A DNA stretch of 5,153 nt. Origin: Caryophanales bacterium UBA3935. Its GTDB lineage: Bacteria > Bacillota_I > Bacilli_A > ML615J-28 > CAG-698. Below, one piece after another: positions 1-5,153 of the stretch. The position numbers and the translations under genes are program-made. The notes under the pieces are model-generated. The model saw only the letters and a program-made list of their open reading frames with translations, did not search any database and was not told where the DNA came from. The DNA lies in contig DGED01000010.1 in the NCBI GenBank assembly GCA_002385755.1, positions 2,198-7,350 of the forward strand. The letters run 5' to 3'. Positions within the stretch are counted from its first letter, which is position 1. Every line of letters starts with the position of its first letter.

Positions 1-19
1 AATGAATATTTAAATGCAA

Positions 20-25
20 AAGGAG
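20..25 (+). promoter_or_regulatory. Ribosome binding site deciding the cysK start
   Basis: AAGGAG lies 6 bases before the ATG at 32. An in-frame ATG at 14 is further upstream but overlaps this site and has no ribosome site of its own in view, so 32 is the better start. The 13 bases before position 14 are too few to assign to a gene. Confidence 0.75.
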
Positions 26-31
26 TTTGTT

Positions 32-913
32 ATGATTAAAAAGACGCTTTTAGATTTAATCGGCTCGACGCCGGTTGTAGCTTTTGAAGGCATTTATATA
101 AAACTTGAGTCCTACAATTTGACCGGTTCGGTTAAGGACCGCCCGGCGCTCGCGATGATTGAGGGGTTGGAGAAGAGGGGCCTTTTGCGTCCCGGGGAAA
201 CGATAGTCGAGCCGACAAGCGGAAACACCGGGATCAGCCTGGCCGCGATCGGCGCGATTAAAGGCTATCGCGTCATTCTTGTGATGCCGGAAACGATGAG
301 CGTTGAACGAAGGCAGGTCATGGCCGCTTACGGAGCCGAAATCGTCCTTACTCCGGGAAGCGCCGGAATGGCGGGAGCGATCGCGGAAGCCGAGCGCCTG
401 GCCGCCCAACCCGGTCACATTATGCCCAGTCAGTTCGCCAATCCCGATAATGTCTTGTCTCACCGGATGACAACGGCCAAGGAGATTATCGCCGATTTCC
501 CGGCTTTGGATTACGTCGTTGCCGGCGTCGGCACCGGCGGGACCGTGACCGGTCTCGCTTACGAGTTGAAAAAACACTATCCCGGTCTGCGAATAATCGG
601 GGTCGAGCCGCGGGAGTCGGCCGTGATTTCGACGGGTGTTAAAGGCGCGCACGGCATTCAGGGTATCGGCGCCGGGTTCGTTCCCGAGATTTTGGATGTT
701 AAGGCTTTGGATAAAGTCATTACCGTCTCCACCGCGGAAGCCAAAGAAGAAGCGCGGCGGCTTTCCCGCAAGGGACTGTTTCTCGGTATTTCCGCCGGGG
801 CGGCAATCAAAGCGGCGCTCGATTTGCGCCGGGAAGAGCCGGAAGGAAAAATCATTCTCGCGATCGCCCCGGATAACGGCTTTAAATATCTTAGCGCCGA
901 CGTTTACTCGTAA
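32..913 (+). CDS. cysK: Cysteine synthase (O-acetylserine sulfhydrylase)
   Basis: This cytoplasmic PLP enzyme makes L-cysteine from O-acetylserine and sulfide, the last step of cysteine synthesis. The protein has 293 residues from the chosen start. The family landmarks are all visible: GSTP near residue 11, the PLP lysine K35 in GSVKDR, the substrate loop TSGNTG at 62-67, the phosphate-binding GTGGT at 167-171, and S254 in GISAGAA, which contacts the pyridine nitrogen. It is slightly shorter than the usual roughly 305-310 residues, mainly because the stretch between GSTP and the KLE motif is compact. Cystathionine beta-synthase-like or O-phosphoserine sulfhydrylase relatives share the fold, but the cysE neighbour supports O-acetylserine as substrate. 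A terminator follows directly, so it is probably not cotranscribed with cysE. Long open frames on the other strand and in other frames here are shadows. Confidence 0.93.
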   Translation: MIKKTLLDLIGSTPVVAFEGIYIKLESYNLTGSVKDRPALAMIEGLEKRGLLRPGETIVEPTSGNTGISLAAIGAIKGYRVILVMPETMSVERRQVMAAYGAEIVLTPGSAGMAGAIAEAERLAAQPGHIMPSQFANPDNVLSHRMTTAKEIIADFPALDYVVAGVGTGGTVTGLAYELKKHYPGLRIIGVEPRESAVISTGVKGAHGIQGIGAGFVPEILDVKALDKVITVSTAEAKEEARRLSRKGLFLGISAGAAIKAALDLRREEPEGKIILAIAPDNGFKYLSADVYS

Positions 914-916
914 TAT

Positions 917-942
917 AACCGGCTTGGCCAAGCCGGTTTTTC
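917..942 (+). terminator. Rho-independent terminator after cysK
   Basis: A perfect 22-base palindrome (917-938) starts 4 bases after the cysK stop codon. It folds as a 9-bp stem, AACCGGCTT with AAGCCGGTT, around a GGCC loop, and runs into a T tract (937-941). This is a textbook intrinsic terminator. Confidence 0.9.
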
Positions 943-954
943 TTATCATTTCGC

Positions 955-983
955 AAGACAAAATCGGGAAAATAAGATATAAT
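955..983 (+). promoter_or_regulatory. Candidate sigma-A promoter for cysE
   Basis: AAGACA (955-960) is followed 17 bases later by a perfect TATAAT (978-983), which would start transcription near 990 and leave a leader of about 80 bases before cysE. The -35 box matches consensus at 4 of 6 positions. A perfect TTGACA also occurs at 1006-1011, but TATAAT directly abuts it at 1012, so those two cannot work together, and no good -10 lies 17 bases downstream. That cysE needs its own promoter is inferred from the terminator after cysK. Confidence 0.45.
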
Positions 984-1069
984 AACCGTAAATTTAACAA
1001 CGATCTTGACATATAATAAAAATATCAGGGTAGAGAAGATGAGAACGCTCTTGGAAGGAGGAATCTTCG

Positions 1070-1567
1070 TTGTTTTCTTATTTGCGATCGATTAAAGAAA
1101 GAGATCCGGCGGCCAGGCACTACCTGCAAATCATATTGTTTTACCCGGGCGTCAAGGCTGTTTTCTGGTATCGCGTCGCCAATTTTCTATACACCAAACT
1201 GAAACTGAAATTGCTGGGCGAATTTATTATGTTTATGGTGAGGACGATACACGGCATCGAGATTCACCCGGCGGCGAGAATCGGCAAACGTCTCTTCATC
1301 GATCACGGCAGCGGCGTGGTTATCGGCGAGACTACCGTAATCGGCGATGATTGCACGATTTACCAGGGAGCCACTTTGGGCGGGACTGGAAAAGAACGCT
1401 GCAAGCGCCATCCGACGTTGGGAAACAACGTCATGGTCGGCGCCGGGGCCAGGATTCTCGGAAATATCACCATCGGGGATAACGTGAAAATCGGCGCTAA
1501 CGCCGTCGTGCTTGACGACGTCGAGGAAGGAAAGACGGTCGTCGGCATTAAAGGGAGAACTCTTTAA
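1070..1567 (+). CDS. cysE: Serine O-acetyltransferase, short form
   Basis: CysE transfers acetyl from acetyl-CoA to L-serine, giving the O-acetylserine used by CysK. The start is a TTG 8 bases after a strong AAGGAGG (1055-1061). The 165-residue protein has a short helical N-terminus followed by a left-handed beta-helix of hexapeptide repeats from about residue 60. Visible active-site parts are E64/H66 in [11 protein letters not shown], the DHGSG motif with catalytic H79, VIGE, GGTGK at 104-108, and H114 in the RHP motif. Glu in place of the enteric Asp in the IHP motif is usual in Firmicutes. The protein stops right after VVGIKGR-TL, with K where the family usually has P, and lacks the C-terminal tail that in longer homologues inserts into CysK. 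Other hexapeptide acetyltransferases are possible, but the motifs and the cysK neighbour make CysE the clear call. Confidence 0.92.
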   Translation: MFSYLRSIKERDPAARHYLQIILFYPGVKAVFWYRVANFLYTKLKLKLLGEFIMFMVRTIHGIEIHPAARIGKRLFIDHGSGVVIGETTVIGDDCTIYQGATLGGTGKERCKRHPTLGNNVMVGAGARILGNITIGDNVKIGANAVVLDDVEEGKTVVGIKGRTL

Positions 1568-1583
1568 TACGGGTTCTTTTTTT
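1555..1583 (+). terminator. Terminator overlapping the cysE stop
   Basis: AGAACTC (1556-1562) pairs with GGGTTCT (1571-1577), a 7-bp stem with one G-T pair and an 8-base loop that includes the TAA stop. Seven T residues (1577-1583) follow. The stem is modest, so this is likely but not certain. Confidence 0.5.
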
Positions 1584-1696
1584 GTTTGCGGGGTTAATAC
1601 CTACAATACGGGATTATCGGCGCCAGAAAATACTTGGACAATGGTCTCTTTAACCTGGCTTCTTCGTTATTAAAAGATTATCAGAAGGGAAAAAAT

Positions 1697-1780
1697 ATGC
1701 TTGATAATAAAGGTTTTGATTCATGGGCTGATGTTTATGACCGAAGCGTGGGATTATCGGATGATCCCGTTAGTCAATAA
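1697..1780 (+). pseudogene. 5' remnant of a class I SAM-dependent methyltransferase
   Basis: An ATG 7 bases after AGAAGGG (1683-1689) opens a frame reading MLDNKGFDSWADVYDRSVG then LSDD. This resembles the N-terminus of a common clostridial class I SAM methyltransferase, whose start I recall as MLDNKGFDLWADGYDKSVG. The match breaks off after codon 23 (about 1765), before the SAM-binding GxGxG motif; four unrelated codons and a TAA follow. The sequence after the break belongs to a DUF262-type nuclease in another frame, so the rest of the gene has been deleted or displaced. The same frame is also open for 33 codons upstream (from 1598) and reads like protein (for example YLDNGLFNLASSLLKDYQKG), which I cannot assign. 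The family call rests on 23 residues and memory. Confidence 0.55.
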
Positions 1781-2474
1781 CCTATTTATACCTATAGCTT
1801 ATTATATTAAGCACATAGGACTGTCAACAAATTTTGCAGCATCGCCTCATAATGCTGAAAACGTAAGGACAATTAAAAAATGGCTTATAAGTGCAATGTT
1901 GAAGCGCGTATTCAGCTTCCAGCTTGATGGTGTCCTTCGTCCAATTAGAGAGATAATTGCCAAAAGCGACGGTTCAATGTTCCCGTTTGATAAGATTGTT
2001 GAACGATTTAAAGGTACTAACAGGACGCACGAGTTCACTGACGCTGACATCGATAATCTGCTGTATCTTAAATATGGACAGAGTGACATACTGACTGTAA
2101 TGTCGGTTCTTTACCCATGGGCAGATTTGCATAATCTATTTCGCATTGATCATATTTTCCCAAGGGCTGAGTTCTCAGAACGTAAACTCCGCAAGTTAAG
2201 GATTCCTGCTAACAGAATCATGGATTTCTTAGAAAACTTCAATTACATAGGCAACCTTCAATTGCTTGAAGGACTGGATAATACGTTGAAGACCAACAAG
2301 GATTTCAAAAAATGGTTTGAGGATAATTTGCCGACAGAAGAAGCGAAGATTGCGTATCGGCAGAAACATCTAATCCCTGAAGGTGTTGATCTCGCATTTG
2401 CAAACTTTCCTGAGTTTTTAGAAGCTCGCAAGGCTTTAATAAGAGATAGATTGAAAAAAGAACTGCAAGGATAA
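1761..2474 (+). pseudogene. C-terminal remnant of a DUF262/DUF1524 (GmrSD-like) HNH nuclease
   Basis: The frame is open from a TTG at 1701, but its first 20 codons are the methyltransferase start read out of frame; nuclease-like sequence begins near the ATG at 1761 with PLVNNLFIPIAYYI. About 235 residues of the C-terminal half remain. The HNH-type signature of DUF1524 is clear: IDHIFPRA (D and H are residues 150-151 counted from 1701), then FNYIGNLQLLEG, then N and K in LDNTLKTNK. Full proteins of this group, such as the type IV modification-dependent GmrSD enzymes, are usually about 550-700 residues and carry the DUF262 NTPase domain with its DGQQR-type motif at the N-terminus. That half is absent, so the product should not restrict DNA, though a separate nuclease fragment cannot be excluded. 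No convincing ribosome site precedes 1761. Its A+T-rich codons differ from cysK and cysE. Confidence 0.72.
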
Positions 2475-2552
2475 TGAAGATAACCGTTCCATTCGTGAAA
2501 AGAGTTTGAGAGACCAAATGAAAATTATTTATGTTGCTGGAGGTGAATCCTA

Positions 2553-2768
2553 ATGCCATCAGTTGGGAGTTCTTAGTTTCTCCGTGGAAGACACTTTTGA
2601 CAAGTTTCTAATACTGCAGGAAAGACTCAAACGGGCGTCAAGGCTGTGTTGACGGATAATGCTGATTTTGTGGCGGAGGAAATCAAAACGTATAAGCAGA
2701 TGCTTGACGATGGCCTCATTTCCGAGGAAGAATGCAATCAGAAACACAAAAAGCTGCTTGGATTATAA
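2553..2768 (+). pseudogene. Decayed small gene with a C-terminal SHOCT domain
   Basis: GGAGGT (2539-2544) sits 8 bases before an ATG at 2553, a well-formed start, but the frame meets TAG after seven codons (2574-2576) and TGA at 2598-2600. Beyond that the same frame is open to TAA at 2766-2768. Its last 30 or so residues, from EEIKTYKQMLDDGLISEEE to HKKLLGL, are a clear SHOCT domain, the short C-terminal oligomerisation module shaped as E-I-x-K-Y-K-x-L-L-D-x-G-x-I-T-x-E-E-F. Start and end share one frame, so the gene was probably about 71 codons and has gained two stops or been scrambled near its front. The ATG overlaps a preceding TAA (TAATG), which closes a frame that reads on from around 2470. 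Translation from an internal start is possible but none has a good ribosome site. Confidence 0.6.
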
Positions 2769-2795
2769 TACTGATAATCTTATAAATTAACATAA

Positions 2796-2835
2796 AAACC
2801 GCTTTTCGCTTGATAGCAAAAAGCGGTTTAATTTT
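2796..2835 (+). terminator. Strong stem-loop terminator
   Basis: AAACCGCTTTT (2796-2806) pairs perfectly with AAAAGCGGTTT (2819-2829). After one mismatch the stem continues with GCT/AGC around a TGAT loop. A-rich sequence lies on the left and AATTTT on the right, so it may act in both directions. It closes the SHOCT remnant's transcript. Confidence 0.75.
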
Positions 2836-3018
2836 GCTTTGCCACAATGAAAAAGGCGTCTGTTTATACGCTAGCTAATCTTTTAGCATAATGTCGTTGC
2901 CGCAGTTGGAACTTCCTATATATCTCCGTTGTATTAATGCGCTTCTCGGCTTTTGGATTTTTTTTATCAGAAATTTTTCAAGTTTGCAGTTAATACGTTT
3001 ACGAAGGCAAACAAACTA
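2836..3018. other. A+T-rich stretch without a supported gene
   Basis: No plus-strand frame of useful length or with a ribosome site is present. On the minus strand, 2977 down to 2864 is open for 37 codons and ends in TAA; the last part, INTTEIYRKFQLRQRHYAK, is basic and protein-like and could be the tail of a lost DNA-binding protein. I do not recognise it and see no start. Eight T residues at 2958-2965 lie within this stretch. Confidence 0.4.
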
Positions 3019-3047
3019 TTGACATTTGCAAAAAATTGTCATATAAT
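3019..3047 (+). promoter_or_regulatory. Perfect consensus sigma-A promoter with overlapping inverted repeat
   Basis: TTGACA (3019-3024) and TATAAT (3042-3047) are both perfect and are separated by exactly 17 bases; transcription should start near 3054. The spacer ends in TGTCA (3037-3041), which mirrors TGACA (3020-3024) across 12 bases, so an inverted repeat covers the -35 box and reaches the -10. Such a site could be an operator, plausibly for the small Cro/C1 regulator downstream, but that link is inference. The first gene-like frame begins at 3216; the regulator itself starts about 590 bases after the predicted start of transcription. Confidence 0.85.
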
Positions 3048-3109
3048 ACCTTTAGTTGGTTGTATAAAATGTTGCCATCACCTTGATTGCATTTTTGTTC
3101 ATGTATGAA

Positions 3110-3205
3110 GCATTCTGCTGACGATACATAGTATTTGATTTTCTGCTTTTACCGCAGAATGCAACGGACTAATCTAGGCTGATCCAGATTTTACGCAGAG
3201 TAAAG
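3110..3205 (+). promoter_or_regulatory. Leader with competing hairpins
   Basis: In the presumed leader, GCAGAATGC (3154-3162) can pair perfectly with GCATTCTGC (3110-3118) over 9 bp with a 35-base loop. Its first six bases, GCAGAA, can instead pair with TTCTGC (3141-3146) in a compact hairpin with a 7-base loop. The two folds exclude each other. A third hairpin, TTTAC/GTAAA around GCAGA (3190-3204), lies just before the GAGAGG ribosome site of the next frame. No known riboswitch or T-box signature is seen. No T tract follows, so any control would act on translation or RNA stability. Confidence 0.35.
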
Positions 3206-3215
3206 AGAGGTGCTT

Positions 3216-3501
3216 TTGAAGCAGGAGAAATTTTTCACAATGATGTATCCCTATATTTGACAAGCAAAGCAGGAAGCGGAGTGTCAAGATGACCTACTCC
3301 ACAATTCTCTCGCGGAAGATACAGACTTCGTTGTAAGTTCCCGGACATATAAAACTCTAAACTACAAGAATCGCATTTTTTGGCTCGAATGCATAAAGCA
3401 TTGAAAAGTGATTAACAGAGCTTGGCATTGATATTCAAGGTGATGATGTCACCAATAAATCCGCCAAGCTATTTGTTTTAATTTTGAAAGAAACTACATG
3501 A
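3216..3501 (+). pseudogene. Broken small gene of unknown function (about 95 codons)
   Basis: GAGAGG (3205-3210) precedes a TTG start reading MKQEKFFTMMYPYI, then an in-frame TGA (3258-3260). The same frame continues protein-like (QAKQEAECQDDLLHNSLAE and DTDFVVSSRTYKTLNYKN) to RIF at 3380. Restoring one T in the six-T run at 3376-3381 continues it as LARMHKALKSD, and restoring one T near 3412-3413 continues it as LTELGIDIQGDDVTNKSAK, then LFVLILKETT and a TGA at 3499-3501. One stop and two single-base losses therefore separate this from a protein of about 95 residues. I do not recognise the family. It is the first gene-like frame after the consensus promoter and lies just upstream of the regulator and helicase, so it may once have been part of their operon. 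The reconstruction is inference; the three coding-looking blocks are read directly. Confidence 0.5.
3419..3470 (+). repeat. Nested inverted repeats at the end of the broken gene
   Basis: AGCTTGGC (3419-3426) is mirrored by GCCAAGCT (3463-3470), and inside them GGTGA (3439-3443) is mirrored by TCACC (3449-3453) around a 5-base loop. T-rich sequence follows (3471-3485). It might act as a terminator or processing hairpin, but it overlaps coding-looking sequence and may be coincidental. Confidence 0.3.
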
Positions 3502-3550
3502 TTATATGACAGCGACTCTCGATGGTGTTTTTTTATATGGCTGTTCAAGC

Positions 3551-3564
3551 ATGATAGTAATCAT
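3551..3564. promoter_or_regulatory. Possible operator upstream of the regulator gene
   Basis: ATGAT-AGTA-ATCAT is a 14-base inverted repeat 82 bases before the regulator start. Small dyads of this kind can bind Cro/C1 dimers, but A+T-rich sequence makes such repeats by chance. I see no convincing promoter between 3502 and 3645; the rest of that gap shows only a weak ATCAC/GTGAT dyad (3611-3632) next to the ribosome site. Confidence 0.2.
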
Positions 3565-3645
3565 CAGTGAAAATAAGTGTGTTTTTTCTATGTGAATGCA
3601 AATCTGATAAATCACAATCTCAAAAAAGTGATATGAGGTGGTATT

Positions 3646-3885
3646 GTGCGTTTTAGTTACAATAACTTATGGAAGTTATTAATCGACAAAAATATGAACA
3701 AGCAGGATTTACGAAAAATGACCGGTATCTCTTCCGCTTCAATTGCTAAACTGGGTAAAGGCGAGAATGTAAATACCGAAGTGCTCCTGCGTATATGTAA
3801 AGCGTTAAAATGTGATATATCTGATATAATGGAATTCGTTCCTGATGATGATAATCGGGAGAAAGGGACTACGATAACTAAGTAA
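3646..3885 (+). CDS. Small Cro/C1 (XRE, YozG-like) transcriptional regulator
   Basis: A GTG start lies 5 bases after GAGGTG (3635-3640). The 79-residue protein is essentially one helix-turn-helix domain of the HTH_26 (YozG-like) kind: YNNLWKLLIDKNMNKQDLR (residues 5-23), the turn MTGISSASIAKLGKG (25-39), then VNTEVLLRICKALKCDISD (42-60) and IMEFVPDD. Members of this group are 65-80 residues, so it is complete. They are frequent as the first gene of restriction-modification and other defence operons, where they are thought to control expression. The gene ends 14 bases before the helicase start, so the two are surely cotranscribed. It may bind the dyads at 3020-3041 or 3551-3564, but nothing in the sequence proves this. 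It is unlike toxin-antitoxin antitoxins in having no toxin-sized partner next to it. Confidence 0.88.
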   Translation: MRFSYNNLWKLLIDKNMNKQDLRKMTGISSASIAKLGKGENVNTEVLLRICKALKCDISDIMEFVPDDDNREKGTTITK

Positions 3886-3899
3886 GGAGGAGTCAAACA

Positions 3900-5134
3900 A
3901 TGGCTAGACTTGAAGATATTACCGTAGGTGCAATCGTTGTCGGTATTGCTGGAAATATGCCGGTGACCGTTGTTGCGGTTAAGTGGTACGGAAACGCTGT
4001 CTTGGAGGTAACGTTCAAGGACGCTTGCGGACAACTTGCCAGCCAGCTTTTATATAGGGATGACGAAGAGCGACTTGATGTCAAATCCGATAGCCTACCG
4101 TGGTCTTTTGATGCGGACCCTAACCTTTTAAGACTTGTCTCTGAAGCCTATCGTATTAAACTTGCCCATATATTTGACCCATATCTTGCGGTACATACAT
4201 CTGCCATAGAGCCACTGCCACACCAGATTTCAGCGGTTTATCAGGAAATGCTTCCGCGTTTGCCGCTTCGCTATATTTTGGCAGACGACCCAGGCGCGGG
4301 TAAAACGATTATGACAGGACTGTTTCTCAAAGAATTGCTCGTTCGCGGCGACTTAAAACGCTGTATGATAGTTACACCGGGCAATCTTGTAGAGCAATGG
4401 CAGGACGAGTTATACCGAAAGTTTAACTTGCGCTTTGAGATTCTTACCAATGATCGTATCGAGTCGGCAGTCTCGGGCAATGTTTTTACTGAGGTGAACC
4501 TTTGCATCGTCCGTTTGGATAAACTCTCCCGCAACGAAGATATAAAGGGAAAACTGCGTGTTACTGACTGGGATTTGATTGTCGTCGATGAGGCGCACAA
4601 AATGTCTGCTACTGTTTGGGGCGGTGAAATTAAGTATACAAAAAGATTCCAACTCGGGCGGTTGCTTTCATCCATCACAAGGCACTTTTTGCTTCTAACT
4701 GCAACGCCACATAACGGGAAAGAAGAAGACTTTCAACTTTTTATGTCGCTCATAGACCAAGATCGTTTCGAAGGCGTAGCCCGAAGCGGCCATCGAGCGG
4801 TGGATGTGTCAGACGTTATGCGTCGTTTGGTAAAAGAGGATTTATTGAAGTTTGATGGCACTCCTTTATTCCCAGAACGTCGTGCATATACGGTTAACTA
4901 TGATCTTTCGCCTTTGGAGGCAAGACTTTATACCGCTGTTACAGAATATGTGCAGGAGGAGTTCAACCGCGCAGATCAGCTTAACAGTGATCGCAAGACC
5001 ACGGTCGGTTTTGCTCTAACAATATTGCAGCGTCGACTTGCTTCTTCCCCAGAAGCAATATACCAATCCTTAAAACGCCGCCGTGAGCGTTTGGAAAACC
5101 GTCTCTTAGAGGAGCGGCTCGGTAAACGTGCCAC
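3900..5134 (+). CDS. SNF2/DEAH-type defence helicase, 3' truncated by contig end
   Basis: AAGGAGG, overlapping the regulator's stop, lies 9 bases before the ATG. The frame is open for 411 codons without a stop and ends only at adapter sequence. An N-terminal domain of about 100 residues (MARLEDITVGAIVVGIAGN at the start) precedes a superfamily 2 helicase lobe: PLPHQ (105-109), Walker A DDPGAGKT (129-136), motif Ia TPGNLVEQW (159-167), Walker B DEAH (230-233) and motif III TATPHNG (267-273). The second RecA lobe with motifs IV-VI is beyond the edge. From memory, close relatives are about 1,100 residues, often carry a C-terminal DUF3883, and sit in defence islands beside DUF1156 methyltransferase and DUF499 ATPase genes (Hma-like sets); DISARM DrmD is a more distant relative with a different N-terminus. 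All visible motifs are intact, so this part looks functional. The role in phage defence is inferred from family and context. Confidence 0.88.
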
Positions 5135-5153
5135 CTGTCTCTTATACACATCT
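5135..5153. other. Tn5 mosaic-end (Nextera) adapter, not genomic
   Basis: The window ends with CTGTCTCTTATACACATCT, the exact 19-base hyperactive Tn5 mosaic end used in transposase library kits. Natural IS50 outer and inner ends differ from it at several positions. It is read-through adapter left on the contig end; the last certain genomic base is about 5134. Confidence 0.97.

Noticed and set aside
56..1012. Long minus-strand open frame opposite cysK
   Set aside because: It is the antisense of a clear cysK with every active-site motif; its composition is Arg/Gly-rich shadow sequence and it has no supported start.
1006..1017. TTGACA directly followed by TATAAT before cysE as one promoter
   Set aside because: The boxes abut with no spacer, so they cannot be used together.
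990..1069. Cysteine T-box leader before cysE
   Set aside because: Such leaders are common for Firmicutes cysteine genes, but only about 80 bases are available, no T-box core or antiterminator is seen, and no terminator precedes the start codon.
1610..1760. Direct repeat GGGATTATCGG at 1610 and 1750 as a target-site duplication
   Set aside because: An 11-base match is expected by chance in a window this size, the two copies lie in different reading frames, and nothing between them looks like a mobile element.
3258..3260. TGA read as an amino acid (alternative genetic code) to explain the broken gene
   Set aside because: The intact genes use TAA stops and TGG for Trp, the helicase has no in-frame TGA in 411 codons, and the broken gene also needs two frameshifts.
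3502..3645. CRISPR, tRNA or integrase attachment site in the gaps
   Set aside because: No spaced repeats, cloverleaf with CCA-type end, or direct-repeat att pair could be found anywhere in the window.
4271..4678. Minus-strand open frames opposite the helicase
   Set aside because: They overlap the Walker A, Ia and DEAH motifs of an intact helicase and have no ribosome site or recognisable domain.
5135..5153. Natural Tn5/IS50 transposon end
   Set aside because: The sequence is the synthetic mosaic of the outer and inner ends and matches neither natural end; it sits exactly at the window end.

Overview
The window looks like one end of a contig from a Firmicutes (probably Clostridia) genome. 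The left-hand cysteine genes, including a short serine acetyltransferase with the GIEIHP/DHGSG signature of Gram-positive CysE, fit that group. So do the strong AGGAGG-type ribosome sites, the TTGACA/TATAAT promoter and a small YozG-like Cro/C1 regulator. The last 19 bases are the artificial Tn5 (Nextera) mosaic end, so the right edge is library adapter and not genome.

Layout. Bases 1-1583 hold ordinary metabolic genes, richer in G+C by eye than what follows: cysK (cysteine synthase) with its own terminator, then cysE (serine O-acetyltransferase) with its own candidate promoter and terminator. Together they make cysteine from serine: CysE forms O-acetylserine and CysK replaces the acetyl group with sulfide. 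They are neighbours but probably separate transcripts.

Bases 1598-3501 are a graveyard. The first 23 codons of a methyltransferase gene, with its ribosome site, run straight into the C-terminal part of a DUF262/DUF1524 (GmrSD-like) HNH nuclease whose front half is missing. Next comes a small SHOCT-domain gene with an intact start and ribosome site but two in-frame stops, then a strong terminator. After a stretch with no convincing gene there is a perfect consensus promoter, a leader with mutually exclusive hairpins, and an unrecognised gene of about 95 codons broken by one stop and two single-base shifts.

Bases 3646-5134 are intact: a small XRE/YozG-like regulator, then 14 bases later the first 411 codons of a large SNF2/DEAH helicase that is cut off by the contig end. 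This pair has the look of the front of a phage-defence operon (helicase, then probably methyltransferase and ATPase genes beyond the edge). The helicase family assignment is from memory of related proteins and was not checked by search.

The simplest history is that a defence island entered beside cysE, disrupted the methyltransferase gene, and has turned over since: older defence genes are decayed and one newer operon looks functional.
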